DNA of 64,000 nucleotides from Stappia sp. BW2 (GTDB lineage Bacteria; Pseudomonadota; Alphaproteobacteria; Rhizobiales; Stappiaceae), in the NCBI RefSeq assembly GCF_008107695.1, contig NZ_VIRG01000058.1:62001-126000 (forward strand), given 5' to 3'. Numbering within the stretch: position 1 is the stretch's first letter; each line of letters begins with the position of its first letter. Of the stretch, positions 53,792 through 61,786 are shown piece after piece. A program made the position numbers and the translations under genes. The notes below the pieces were generated by a model. The model had not been told where the DNA came from. It saw only the letters and a program-made list of their open reading frames with translations, and did not search any database.

Positions 53792-54223
53792 TCAGATGAC
53801 TTGCAACGTGATGAGCGCAACCAGCACATAGCGCGTGGTCTTTGCAATGGCGACCAGCAGAGTGAAGCTCCAGAACGGTTCTTTCAGCACACCCGCCGCC
53901 AGTGTCAGGGGATCGCCGATGATCGGTGCCCAGCTCAACAGCAGGCTCCAGCGTCCGTACCGGTGATACCAGCCCGTCGCCTTGGCAAGCTTGTCCGGCT
54001 TGACCGGAAACCAGGACGCGGTCGACCACGCGGTTGCCGCCCGTCCCAGACCCCAGTTGACCATCGCCCCGAGCGTGTTGCCGAGGCTTGCGGTGGCAAC
54101 CAGCAGAAAAACCGGGTCCGTTCCCAGCGCGATCAAGCCGGAAAGGCCCAGTTCGGATTGGGCAGGCAGCAAGGTGGCGGCGAGAAACGACACGCCGAAA
54201 AGACCCAGCAGGCTGGCACTCAC
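53792..54223 (-). CDS. YqaA-family VTT-domain (DedA-like) membrane protein
   Basis: This 143-residue inner-membrane protein has about four hydrophobic helices and the SNARE-associated/VTT layout of the YqaA group (LPAQSELGLSGLIALG, ATASLGNTLGAMVNWGLG, YGRWSLLLSWAPIIGDPLTL with the G-x-P/D re-entrant motif). DedA-like proteins are linked to lipid flipping and membrane stress. The start is GTG, overlapping the MarR stop as GTGA. It is therefore under the MarR promoter. The exact role is not known. Confidence 0.88.
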   Translation of the reverse strand: MSASLLGLFGVSFLAATLLPAQSELGLSGLIALGTDPVFLLVATASLGNTLGAMVNWGLGRAATAWSTASWFPVKPDKLAKATGWYHRYGRWSLLLSWAPIIGDPLTLAAGVLKEPFWSFTLLVAIAKTTRYVLVALITLQVI

Positions 54224-54669
54224 CGGGAGTTACCGGACTGGGCTTTCTGCATGGCGGCAACGGCCCTGTGCATGAAATCCAGGAACTGAGCTTTTTCCTG
54301 TTCCGAAAATCCTTCCAGTGCCTCGGCATTCTGTGCAGTCGCTGCGCCGACGGCTTCCTTCTCCAGAACCCGTGCCTTGTCCGTCAGGAAAATCTCCTGA
54401 ACCCGGCCGTCTTCCTCGCTCGCCCGGCGCGTGATCAGGCCGTCGCGTTCCATCCGCGCCAGCGTGTTGGCCAGTGTCGCCTGCTCGATATCAAGCAGTT
54501 GCACCAGTTCCTTTTGCGTGCGCCCCTCCTTCGCCCACAGCGCGAGCAGCGCCGGAAACTGCCCTGGCGACAGGCCAAGGGGCCGGATACGGCGCTGGAG
54601 ACCCGCAGCAAACAACCGGGCCATCTGGTTTGCTAGATATCCAGCGGAGGAATCTTTTTCGAATGTCAT
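54220..54669 (-). CDS. MarR-family regulator
   Basis: This 149-residue winged-helix repressor reads GLSPGQFPALLALWAKEGRTQ, then KELVQLLDIEQATLANTLARMERDGLITRR and the wing EEDGRVQEIFLT. ATG 54669 (MTFEKDSSAGYLANQ) is the best start for the fold, although the ribosome site (AAGGG) is very close. The frame continues upstream to 54711 into the operator region, which is unlikely to be coding. It leads the VTT gene and is divergent from the ABM/cytochrome b561 pair. Two matched palindromic repeats in the shared promoter point to control of both directions. Confidence 0.9.
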   Translation of the reverse strand: MTFEKDSSAGYLANQMARLFAAGLQRRIRPLGLSPGQFPALLALWAKEGRTQKELVQLLDIEQATLANTLARMERDGLITRRASEEDGRVQEIFLTDKARVLEKEAVGAATAQNAEALEGFSEQEKAQFLDFMHRAVAAMQKAQSGNSR

Positions 54670-54687
54670 CCCTTGCATATACGATAG

Positions 54688-54726
54688 ATAGCTTACTATA
54701 TAAATAAACATAGCTTGCTATATAAA
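54688..54726. promoter_or_regulatory. Two in-phase MarR-type operators
   Basis: ATAGCTTACTATATAAA (54688-54704) and ATAGCTTGCTATATAAA (54710-54726) are 17-base direct repeats, 22 bp apart (about two helical turns), differing at one base. Each contains the inverted arms ATAGC/GCTAT (one mismatch in the first). They cover the space between the MarR start and the divergent gene's ribosome site, so binding would block both promoters. Confidence 0.75.
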
Positions 54727-54737
54727 AGGAGATGAAA

Positions 54738-55136
54738 ATGACATCACTCTGGACCCGACGTGCCATTCACCTGGCCGCGCTTTCTTTACTAACCGCCAAC
54801 CTGGGAGTTTCCGCCATGGCGAATGAAATCACCTCAAAAGCCCCCATCACGCTGATCAATTCCTTCGAGGTTCCGCAAGACCGCCTTTCCGATGCTGTCC
54901 GCGGCTGGGAAAAAGCCCGCGATTTCCTGAAAGAACAACCCGGCTACATCACCACGCGTCTGCACCAGTCCCTGTCCCCGCAGGCGAAGTTCCAACTGGT
55001 CAATGTCGCGCTTTGGGAAAGTCCCGAGACCTATCAGGCCGCCATTCAGAAGCTTGGCAAAAGCGGCATTGTCTCGGAGTTCAAGGGGATCGATTTTCAT
55101 GCCGCGCTCTACACCGTGATCCGGGAGGACGAATGA
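54738..55136 (+). CDS. Secreted antibiotic-biosynthesis-monooxygenase (ABM) domain protein
   Basis: This protein of about 132 residues starts at ATG 54738 with AGGAG 5 bases upstream (MTSLWTRRAIHLAALSLLTA). A second possible ATG is two codons earlier. An N-terminal signal peptide is followed by SAMANE, then a single ABM ferredoxin-like domain (ITLINSFEVPQDRLSDAVRG, EQPGYITTRLHQSLSP, FQLVNVALWESPETYQAAIQ). ABM proteins include quinol/haem oxidising enzymes, and most are cytoplasmic; export here is unusual. It overlaps the cytochrome b561 start as ATGA, so the two likely act together at the outer face of the membrane. Confidence 0.85.
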   Translation: MTSLWTRRAIHLAALSLLTANLGVSAMANEITSKAPITLINSFEVPQDRLSDAVRGWEKARDFLKEQPGYITTRLHQSLSPQAKFQLVNVALWESPETYQAAIQKLGKSGIVSEFKGIDFHAALYTVIREDE

Positions 55137-55624
55137 TGTCTTCCCCCAGTTCCAGTATCCGGTTGCTGCATTGGACCATTGCCGGTCTTACCATTGGCGC
55201 CCTGGCGACAGGCTACGCCATGACGAACAGCGACACGTTTTCCGCAACCCTTTTGAAATCCCATCTGGGGCTTGGTTTGTCGGCCGGTGGTCTCGCTCTC
55301 GTGCGCACCATCAGCTGGATCATGAAGGGAGCCCCCGCCCCGGTCTTCATCGTCAAGCCCGGCTTCCAGGCTGTCCTCGGCAGGAGTGTCCATGTGGCTT
55401 TGCGCCTCGTTCCGCTTCTGCTTCTGATCAGCGGCATTGGCATGATCCTGCTGTCAGGCACCCTGGGCGCGATCGTTGACGGTACAATCCCCGGCCTTGG
55501 GGCCCTTGCAGGATTGCCACCGGCAAATCTCCACCATGCCGCAGCATTCTTGCTGGCGGCCCTCATCGGGCTACACAGCCTTGCCGCCCTGTGGCACTGG
55601 CAACGACGAACTGTCTGGGGTTGA
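55133..55624 (+). CDS. Cytochrome b561-family membrane protein
   Basis: This diheme-type inner-membrane electron carrier has 163 residues from ATG 55133 (or 162 from the adjoining ATG 55136, with GGGAGGA 6 bases upstream). Four membrane helices are predicted. Candidate haem-ligand histidines lie in RLLHWTIAG, LLKSHLGLGL, RSVHVALRL and NLHHAAAFLLAALIGLHSLA. It is translationally coupled to the secreted ABM protein and under the MarR operators. It would pass electrons between the quinone pool and the periplasm; the partner reaction is not known. Confidence 0.9.
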   Translation: MMSSPSSSIRLLHWTIAGLTIGALATGYAMTNSDTFSATLLKSHLGLGLSAGGLALVRTISWIMKGAPAPVFIVKPGFQAVLGRSVHVALRLVPLLLLISGIGMILLSGTLGAIVDGTIPGLGALAGLPPANLHHAAAFLLAALIGLHSLAALWHWQRRTVWG

Positions 55625-55637
55625 GATTGGTACTCCC

Positions 55638-55674
55638 AAAAAGGAAAGGCCCGGCCGCATAAAGCCGCCGGACC
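55638..55674 (-). terminator. Terminator of the 55757-56653 lysR gene
   Basis: On the minus strand GGTCCGGC and GCCGGGCC form an 8-bp stem (one G-T pair) around a loop that can pair further. TTTCC and TTTTT follow. It lies 83 bases past the lysR stop and 14 bases past the convergent cytochrome b561 stop. Confidence 0.65.
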
Positions 55675-55756
55675 TCCGCTCAGGTCTTGGGAGGATCTTT
55701 CTCCAGGAATTACGCAGCGAGCGGGCCCACGTTGTCCTGTTCAATGCTGGCAATTG

Positions 55757-56653
55757 TCACGGGAGCGGCTTGAAGAGCGCTGCATATCTCGGGGCGAAGA
55801 ATTTCGTGAACTTCCGAACTTCGGGTCTTTTGTAAGCTTCGCTGGAAATCAGCATGAGATGCTCTGCTGCGAGTTCATCGATCGGCTCGAAGCAGCGCAC
55901 GAGATCGGGCTCCTGTTCTACGAGCTTCAGGTTCAGGAGGCCCAGGCCGACGCCGGACCTTATCGCGGCATGCATCAGCTCAAACTCACTGAACGAAAGA
56001 AGGATCTGCTCTCGCTTCACGCGGCAGGCTAGCCAATCGTGAAGGGTCGTTGGAACATCGTCCCGCTCGAAGGTGACGAAGGTGTGGCCGGACAGATCTT
56101 CCGGCGATGTGGGCAGGCCGTGTTTTTTCGCATAGTCACGAGACCCGAACAGGGAATATCTGGCGGTGCTGATCTTTCTGCAGACAAGGTCTTGCGACGG
56201 CGAGTTCCGGGTCAGCCGCAGCGCAATGTCGGCTTCACCTTTTTCAAGATCCAGCATGAGTTGGGTGGGTATAAATTCCAGCCGGACATCAGGATGCCGG
56301 GCAGAAAAATCGCTGAAGATCTTGTTGGCTCGTGGTGAAAAATTTGCCGAATATGCGGTGATGCGGATCGGGCGCGGTGTTGCGAGACCGTTCGCCTCGG
56401 TTTCAAGCGCTGTCATCGCGGCTTCAATGGCCTCGGCTTTCGGGTAAAGCGCCCTCGCGTGCCGGGTCGGCCGAAAACCACGCGTGTCCCGGTCGAAAAG
56501 AGACAGCTGCAGTTCATGCTCCAGCACTTCGATCCGTCGCGCAACAGTCGGCTGCGCAACCCCGAGCCGGCGTGACGCCGCCAGAGTTGATCCTTCCCGG
56601 AACACGGCCAGAAAGGCCCTGATATCTGTCCAGTTCGAGATCCGGCTCTTCAT
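55757..56653 (-). CDS. LysR-family regulator
   Basis: This 298-residue regulator has the winged-helix region TDIRAFLAVFREGSTLAASRR followed by LGVAQPTVARRIEVLEHELQ, and a ligand domain from about residue 92 (RPIRITAYSANFSPRANKIF). It is divergent from a short 74-codon gene with 90 bases between. No metabolic gene lies next to it in the divergent direction except that small one and, beyond a terminator, the convergent phytase-like gene. Its target is therefore not evident. It shares only family features with the other LysR protein here. Confidence 0.92.
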   Translation of the reverse strand: MKSRISNWTDIRAFLAVFREGSTLAASRRLGVAQPTVARRIEVLEHELQLSLFDRDTRGFRPTRHARALYPKAEAIEAAMTALETEANGLATPRPIRITAYSANFSPRANKIFSDFSARHPDVRLEFIPTQLMLDLEKGEADIALRLTRNSPSQDLVCRKISTARYSLFGSRDYAKKHGLPTSPEDLSGHTFVTFERDDVPTTLHDWLACRVKREQILLSFSEFELMHAAIRSGVGLGLLNLKLVEQEPDLVRCFEPIDELAAEHLMLISSEAYKRPEVRKFTKFFAPRYAALFKPLP

Positions 56654-56743
56654 TTATGTAGAGCAACACAACGCCGGGCCGGATACCAGCCGAATGTTGC
56701 CGAGGATATTTTAAAGGCAGGAAAACAAGCAGGAGGATCGGAA

Positions 56744-56968
56744 ATGTCTGCAACTCTCACTTCGCGACACGGCTTCAGCCTGCTTCGATTTTTGCGAAAC
56801 CCAACGAGACCCTGGAAAAGGCAGATGAGATCGGCAGAGGCATCCCCCTCAAAGGACATGAAAGCGCGGCGCGCTTGCATCCGGGACCTGTTGCTGTCGC
56901 AGCCAGCCGCCTTCGCGAACGAAATGGACGTTCAATACCTTCTGCAGATGTACCCGCTGGAAAGATAA
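56744..56968 (+). CDS. Short basic protein of unknown function
   Basis: The 74-residue frame starts MSATLTSRHGFSLLRFLRNP and ends with EMDVQYLLQMYPLER. A strong GGAGG ribosome site lies 7-8 bases before the ATG and a rho-independent terminator lies 24 bases after the stop, so it is probably a real small gene. It is rich in Arg/Lys in the first two-thirds, has no membrane helix, and no family was recognised. It is divergent from a LysR gene, which may control it. Confidence 0.6.
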   Translation: MSATLTSRHGFSLLRFLRNPTRPWKRQMRSAEASPSKDMKARRACIRDLLLSQPAAFANEMDVQYLLQMYPLER

Positions 56969-56992
56969 GGGCAGAGTGCAAAGGCCAAACAA

Positions 56993-57016
56993 AAAACCCC
57001 GCCAAAGCGGGGTTTT
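56993..57016. terminator. Bidirectional rho-independent terminator
   Basis: AAAACCCCGC-CAAA-GCGGGGTTTT is a perfect 10-bp stem with A-run and T-run at its ends. It can end both the short plus-strand gene and the minus-strand phytase-like gene, whose stop is 60 bases away. Confidence 0.9.
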
Positions 57017-57076
57017 CCGAAAATCGTCAGGGACCGGATCGGTTACTTGATCGGTTCCGACACTGTTTGAAGCGCC

Positions 57077-59296
57077 TTATTTCAGGCGGCTTGCCGGGCC
57101 GAGGTCGATGAGCTGGGTTTCACCCGGCGCATCGTCAACACCATCATTGTCGGTCACCAGGATCAGGCGGCCGTCGGCGGTGATTGTCAGGCCTTCCGGC
57201 TTGTCGAGAACCCAGCCCTTGCCTTCTGCCAGCGCCGGCAGGATGTCCAGGGCATAATGTTTCTCGACGACCGGCAGGTCGGCCCCGTAGGCAGCCGGTG
57301 TCACACCGTCCAGGGAGATCGTGGTGATCTGCTTGATGGCCGCGTCTTCACCGCCCTTGTTGTCGCGCTCCAGGATAGCGAACGTGCCATCACCCATGGA
57401 GACGATTTCCGACAGGCCGACCCAGCCACCGGCTGCGCTCTTCGGCTTGTCGAGCGGATAGTGGACGAAGCCCCAGGACTTGTCTGCCGGATCGTAGATG
57501 GCCAGCTTCACCATGCCCTTCGGATCGTCCTTCCATTCGCGCTGAACGGCGACGGCAACAAGCGTCTTGCCGTCCATCTCGAACTCGGAAACGCCTTCGA
57601 AGGAGAAGCGGACAGACTGGGCGCTCAGCTCTTCTGGAAGTGTGATTTCTTCCTCAACCTGACCGTCGGCACTGACTTTCAGCAGCAGGTGCTGCAGGTC
57701 CTTGTCCAGGTTACCCTCGGAAGCCAGCCAGAAGCCGCCATCCTTGGCAATGGAAATACCTTCCAGATCCAGCTTGGCCTGCTTGCCGCCCTGAACGGTG
57801 GCATAGCCGACAATCTTGGCAGGCTTGGAGGAGATATCCAGCGTGTAGATGCGGGCATCGTCATAGAAGCTGTCGCTGACCGCATAGAGCTTGTTGGCAT
57901 CCGCCGGGTCCGCCGCCAGACCGGACAGCGCGCCCCAACCGATCGGCGCACCCTTTTCCGGATCAACGTCGGAAGCAACCATCGGATAGGACGAAGCGTC
58001 CGCACCGAACTTGTAGAGGGAGACCTGCGCACGAACGTTGTCTTCCGCACTGTCGACCTCGTTGGCCACCACGAACAGATCGCGGCTCGGGATTGCCAGA
58101 GAGCCTTCCGGACCGACGTGGGTCGGCAGGAACTGGACGAATTCCGGCTCGGCACCGGTGTCCTTGTAGACGGCGACGAAATTGCCGCGCTCGGAATTGA
58201 CGAAAATCAGCTTCTCGCCGCCAAATTCACCGACGGTCACGCCTTCCGGCTCGGTGCCTTTCTTGGCCGCCCGCTTGGCCGGGTAATGGCCGTACGACAT
58301 GGCCAGATGTTCCATCTGGTTGCCGCTGTCGAACAGGACCTCGCCCTTGGTGTTCCAGATGGTGAAGCCGCGCGAACCGCCTTCGTAGTCGCCTTCGTTG
58401 GCCGTCACGAACCGCTCGACATCGAGCCAGGCAACCGCATCCGGTTCACGCTTGACGTTTTCGATCGATCCGGAGGCATCGCTCATGCGGGCCTTGATGA
58501 CCGGGATATTCTCGGCGGACGACGTGCCGGCGGAGAAATGGCTGACAACCTCGCCGGAGGCCAGATCGACCACGGCAAGGTGGTTGTTTTCCTGCAGGGT
58601 GACGACAACCTGGTTCTTGGAATTGATGGAAACGAATTCCGGCTCCGGATCTGTCGGCGCGATTTCGGCAAGACCGGTCAGGTCGACAATGCGGACCGCA
58701 TCACAGTTGGTCGGCGCCCCGGTCTCGTCCAGATCGAAAATCGCCAGATGACCGGCCGGCATCTGCGGGATCACGCCGTCGTTCAGGTCTTCGTCGCGCT
58801 CGTTCTCAATGGCGATGGCGATGAACTTGCCATCCGGGGAAATGGCGATGCTGTCCGGCTGCCCCTTGGCGTCGCATTTCGCGGTAATGCCGAGACCGTC
58901 GAGAGCAATCACGGCCAGATGACCGGAGGCATTGACGTAATCTTCAGAGGTGTTGACGCCGGCATAGGCGAAATTCTTGCCGACGGTGACCGAGGTTGGC
59001 TCACCGCCAAGGGCGGTGCGGCCCATCGGCTGCAGGTTCAGCGGGTTGGCCGCATTGACGAAGACGATGGCTTCGCCCGGGCTGTCGGTAAAGACGAGAG
59101 TGCGGCCGTCCTTGGTGGCGGAAATGATTTCCGCGACGGTTTCCGTCGCCTTATCCGCGCCTTCCGGCAGGGTCTTGTAGACCGGGAAAGTGTTGATACG
59201 CTCGAAATACGCAGCTTGCGCTGCCGAGACCGCGCCAAGGCCGAATAAAACTGAAAGGCTGACACCTTTTAAAAAGCGCCCACGAAGGTTCGCCAT
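57077..59296 (-). CDS. Secreted phytase-like/esterase-like beta-propeller protein
   Basis: This 739-residue exported protein has the signal peptide MANLRGRFLKGVSLSVLFGL, cut near AQA-AY. Start 59296 is chosen because GGGAG lies before it and the longer GTG form would sit on that site. The first half looks like a choice-of-anchor/propeller repeat (ISATKDGRTLVFTDSPGEAI; ALGGEPTSVTVGKNFAY; DPEPEFVSINSKNQVVV). The second half is the esterase-like phytase domain (GALSGLAADPADANKLYAVS, FYDDARIYTLDISS, SLDGVTPAAYGAD). It may release phosphate from organic phosphoesters. A three-unit Pho box lies 67 bases upstream, matching that role. Confidence 0.85.
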   Translation of the reverse strand: MANLRGRFLKGVSLSVLFGLGAVSAAQAAYFERINTFPVYKTLPEGADKATETVAEIISATKDGRTLVFTDSPGEAIVFVNAANPLNLQPMGRTALGGEPTSVTVGKNFAYAGVNTSEDYVNASGHLAVIALDGLGITAKCDAKGQPDSIAISPDGKFIAIAIENERDEDLNDGVIPQMPAGHLAIFDLDETGAPTNCDAVRIVDLTGLAEIAPTDPEPEFVSINSKNQVVVTLQENNHLAVVDLASGEVVSHFSAGTSSAENIPVIKARMSDASGSIENVKREPDAVAWLDVERFVTANEGDYEGGSRGFTIWNTKGEVLFDSGNQMEHLAMSYGHYPAKRAAKKGTEPEGVTVGEFGGEKLIFVNSERGNFVAVYKDTGAEPEFVQFLPTHVGPEGSLAIPSRDLFVVANEVDSAEDNVRAQVSLYKFGADASSYPMVASDVDPEKGAPIGWGALSGLAADPADANKLYAVSDSFYDDARIYTLDISSKPAKIVGYATVQGGKQAKLDLEGISIAKDGGFWLASEGNLDKDLQHLLLKVSADGQVEEEITLPEELSAQSVRFSFEGVSEFEMDGKTLVAVAVQREWKDDPKGMVKLAIYDPADKSWGFVHYPLDKPKSAAGGWVGLSEIVSMGDGTFAILERDNKGGEDAAIKQITTISLDGVTPAAYGADLPVVEKHYALDILPALAEGKGWVLDKPEGLTITADGRLILVTDNDGVDDAPGETQLIDLGPASRLK

Positions 59297-59362
59297 TGCA
59301 CTCACTCCCACAAATATCGGGTTGATGTTGCGCGCAAGCTAGTGGGCCAGATTACCATATCG

Positions 59363-59391
59363 GTGACAATTGCATGAAGCTTTCATGACAA
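59363..59391 (-). promoter_or_regulatory. Pho box (PhoB binding site) upstream of the phytase-like gene
   Basis: Read on the minus strand: TTGTCAT-N4-GCTTCAT-N4-TTGTCAC, three 7-base units with an 11-bp period. The consensus for alphaproteobacterial PhoB is CTGTCAT-N4-CTGTCAT. Units 1 and 3 match in 6 and 5 positions, the middle in the last 4. It is 67 bases before the ATG and on the coding strand of the phytase-like gene. Confidence 0.75.
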
Positions 59392-59521
59392 CGCACTGCG
59401 CGGCTTGAATTTGCATTTCAGGCGTTTACCTCATATGAAGGAGGTGCGGCAGTTACCGCCTTCTCCATCTTCCATTCTTTCCCATATTTGTGCCTCCGGC
59501 GCATTTTCATCGGATTTTCCA

Positions 59522-60721
59522 ATGCAGATCGGTTTCATCCGCTCCGCCATTGTGCTGGGGCTTCTCGCCGCTGTCGGTCCATTTGCAATCGACCTTTATC
59601 TGCCCGCCATGCCGGAAATCGTAAAGGCATTGCGGACGGACGACGCTGCGGTTCACATGACCTTCACGGTCTATTTCATCGCTTTCGGATTTGCGCAGCT
59701 CATCTACGGCCCGCTGGCAGACCGGTTCGGCAGAAAGCTGCCGGCCTTTCTGGGGCTTGTCGTCTTCATTATCGGCTCGATCATGTGCGCCACGGCAATT
59801 GACGTTTCGGCGCTGACATTCGGCCGTTTCGTGCAGGCGCTCGGCGCCGCTGCGCCCATGGTCATCGTGCGGGCCGTGGTCCGCGACCTGCACACAGGCC
59901 CGAAGGCGACCCGGTTGATGGCACTGGTCATGCTGGTCTTCAGCGTGTCCCCCATGCTTGCACCGCTTGCGGGCAGCCTGATCATCCAGTTCGGCAGTTG
60001 GCGTTTGATCTTTGTTGCCCTGGGCGTGATCGCCCTGTTGGCCACGTTGCAAATGGCTTTCCTGCTGCCCGAAACGCTGCCGGCCGAGCGCCGGGGCAAG
60101 ATCGACCCGACAGCGATGATCCGCAGTGCCATCTATCTGATGCGCGACGGCAGGTTCATGGGGCTGACGTTGATCGGAGGGTTCTCGCTGGCGAGTTTCT
60201 TCGTCTTCATCGCCGCCGCCCCACTGGTCTACATGACCCAGTATCAGTTGACGCCGATGGCCTTCAGCCTTGTCTTTGCGCTGAACGCAATCGGCTTCTT
60301 CGCCTCGTCCCAATTCGCCGCCACACTTGGTGAGCGCTTCGGCATGGGCCGGGTGGCACTGAGGGCAGTCAGCGGCTTCGCCGCGGCCAACGTTCTCCTG
60401 GTCATTCTGGTCTGGAGCGGTATCGATGATCTGCCGGTGCTGATGGCCCTGTTCTTCATCGGCAACACCTGCCTCGGTCAGGTCATCGCCCCGGTGATGG
60501 TCATGGCCCTGGAAGAACACGGCGAACATGCCGGCATGGCCTCCTCCCTCGGCGGCACCTTCCAGATGGTCGCCGGCGGCGTGATGATCCTGATCTGCAG
60601 CCCGTTCTTTGACCGCACAGCCTTGCCCCTGGTCGGCGCCGTTGCCGCCTGCGCACTCATCGCCCTTGCCATTGCACTGCTGACCTTGCGCACTTCGCGC
60701 GAGGGCCAAGCCGTCGCCTGA
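59522..60721 (+). CDS. Bcr/CflA-type MFS drug-efflux transporter
   Basis: This 399-residue inner-membrane exporter starts at 59522 (MQIGFIRSAIVLGLLAAVGP) with 12 predicted helices. Family marks are FAIDLYLPAMPEI, GFAQLIYGPLADRFGRKLPAF (motif A), QALGAAAPMVIVRAVVRDLH and VSPMLAPLAGSLII (motif C-like). It probably exports small drugs or metabolites by proton antiport. The frame is open back to 59405, but that leader is not hydrophobic. An SD-like AAGGAGGTG at 59437 has no start codon at a usable distance. The gene is convergent with arsC. Confidence 0.9.
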   Translation: MQIGFIRSAIVLGLLAAVGPFAIDLYLPAMPEIVKALRTDDAAVHMTFTVYFIAFGFAQLIYGPLADRFGRKLPAFLGLVVFIIGSIMCATAIDVSALTFGRFVQALGAAAPMVIVRAVVRDLHTGPKATRLMALVMLVFSVSPMLAPLAGSLIIQFGSWRLIFVALGVIALLATLQMAFLLPETLPAERRGKIDPTAMIRSAIYLMRDGRFMGLTLIGGFSLASFFVFIAAAPLVYMTQYQLTPMAFSLVFALNAIGFFASSQFAATLGERFGMGRVALRAVSGFAAANVLLVILVWSGIDDLPVLMALFFIGNTCLGQVIAPVMVMALEEHGEHAGMASSLGGTFQMVAGGVMILICSPFFDRTALPLVGAVAACALIALAIALLTLRTSREGQAVA

Positions 60722-60756
60722 GGCGATATTCCCGAAGCAGGTACGCCGGAGCAGCC

Positions 60757-61266
60757 TTATACAGGCTCTTCGGCAGACTGACCGATCTGATCGAGTTTCT
60801 TTTGCAAAGACAGCCGATCAAGCGAAGACATCGGCAGGTTCACGAACACCGAGATCCGGCTGCTGAGCATCCGGAAGGCTTCGTTGAATGCGACCGCCCG
60901 TTCGCTCTCGCTTCCGGCAACAGCTGCCGGATCCGGCAGGCCCCAATGGGCGGACATCGGCTGGCCAGGCCAGACAGGGCAGGTTTCGTTCGCCGCATTG
61001 TCGCAAACGGTGAAAACGAAATCCATGACCGGCGCATCCGGCACCGCGAATTCGGCCCAGTCCTTCGATCGCAGGCCGTCGGTCTTGAAATTGAGCTTGC
61101 TCAGCAGCGCCAGGGCCTCCGGGCGCACGGCCCCGGCCGGTTGCGAGCCGGCGGAAAAGGCCCTGAACCGGCCTTGTCCCTCCCGGTTTAAGATGGCTTC
61201 CGCCATGATCGACCGGGCGGAATTGCCCGTGCACAGGAAAAGCACATTAAAGACATCGCCGGACAT
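60757..61266 (-). CDS. arsC: Arsenate reductase (thioredoxin-type, low-molecular-weight phosphatase fold)
   Basis: This enzyme reduces arsenate to arsenite. The start at 61266 (MSGDVFNVLFLCTGNSARS) has AAGGAGG upstream and gives 169 residues. The P-loop FLCTGNSARSIMAEA (CX5R) is near the N-terminus. The two further redox cysteines lie in FTVCDNAANETCPVWPGQP, matching the pI258-type enzyme's pair, and DP in GLPDPAAV is the general acid region. It follows arsR by 10 bases. No arsenite exporter (arsB, acr3) is in the window; the neighbouring MFS gene is not of that family. Confidence 0.92.
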   Translation of the reverse strand: MSGDVFNVLFLCTGNSARSIMAEAILNREGQGRFRAFSAGSQPAGAVRPEALALLSKLNFKTDGLRSKDWAEFAVPDAPVMDFVFTVCDNAANETCPVWPGQPMSAHWGLPDPAAVAGSESERAVAFNEAFRMLSSRISVFVNLPMSSLDRLSLQKKLDQIGQSAEEPV

Positions 61267-61276
61267 CTGGTCCTCC

Positions 61277-61621
61277 TTACGATGAACAGGTCTCTCCGCA
61301 GGCAATCGTCTCGATAACCTGCGCACAAAGCTCCGGATGACCGCCACAGCAGTCGGCCATCAGGAACGTCAACAACTCACGTATTCCGTCCAGGTCTGCA
61401 AAATACCGAATCGACCGGCCTTCTCGTTCGTTGCGCACCAGCCCGGACTGAAGCAAGACGGCCAGGTTCGCCGACATCGTGTTCTGCCGAACGTCCAGAG
61501 CCTCGCCGATCTCGCCGGCACTCATTCCTTCTTCACCAGCCCGGATCAGCAACCGGAAGACTTCCAGTCTCGTTTTCTGGCTGAGCGCTCCGAAAGCGCT
61601 CAAGGCATCTTTCATATCCAT
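61277..61621 (-). CDS. arsR: ArsR-family metalloregulator
   Basis: This 114-residue winged-helix repressor has ALSAFGALSQKTRLEVFRLL, then EIGEALDVRQNTMSANLAVL and the wing EREGRSIRYFADL. Its C-terminus holds cysteines in ADCCGGHPELC and CGETCSS. These could bind arsenite, though it lacks the ELCVCDL site of classic ArsR; it is of the type with C-terminal cysteines common in alphaproteobacteria. The start is the ATG at 61621 with the promoter beyond it. It controls arsC directly downstream. Confidence 0.93.
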   Translation of the reverse strand: MDMKDALSAFGALSQKTRLEVFRLLIRAGEEGMSAGEIGEALDVRQNTMSANLAVLLQSGLVRNEREGRSIRYFADLDGIRELLTFLMADCCGGHPELCAQVIETIACGETCSS

Positions 61622-61786
61622 AATTCATGATATTTCGATTCTTCAGCAACAGGCAAGTCTTTTTCGCAGTCGGGCGCAACATCTCGCAGACGGCCTCGTC
61701 TGGTTCGGAACCGTCATTTTCCGCAAGACGCTTGCAACCGACCGTCAGAGCTGCTGACCTGCCTGGGAAACCGTGCGGGGCAGACA

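Noticed and set aside
57257..59248. A 663-codon plus-strand open frame
   Set aside because: It is antisense to the phytase-like gene, whose signal peptide, domains, ribosome site and Pho box are all on the minus strand. Long antisense frames are expected at this GC content.
59437..59445. Strong ribosome-site-like AAGGAGGTG in front of the MFS gene
   Set aside because: No start codon follows at a usable distance; the nearby ATG (59435) overlaps it. It may be chance or part of the leader RNA.
60757..61621. A full arsenic-resistance operon
   Set aside because: Only arsR and arsC are present. The adjacent exporter is of the Bcr/CflA drug family and convergent, not an arsenite pump.
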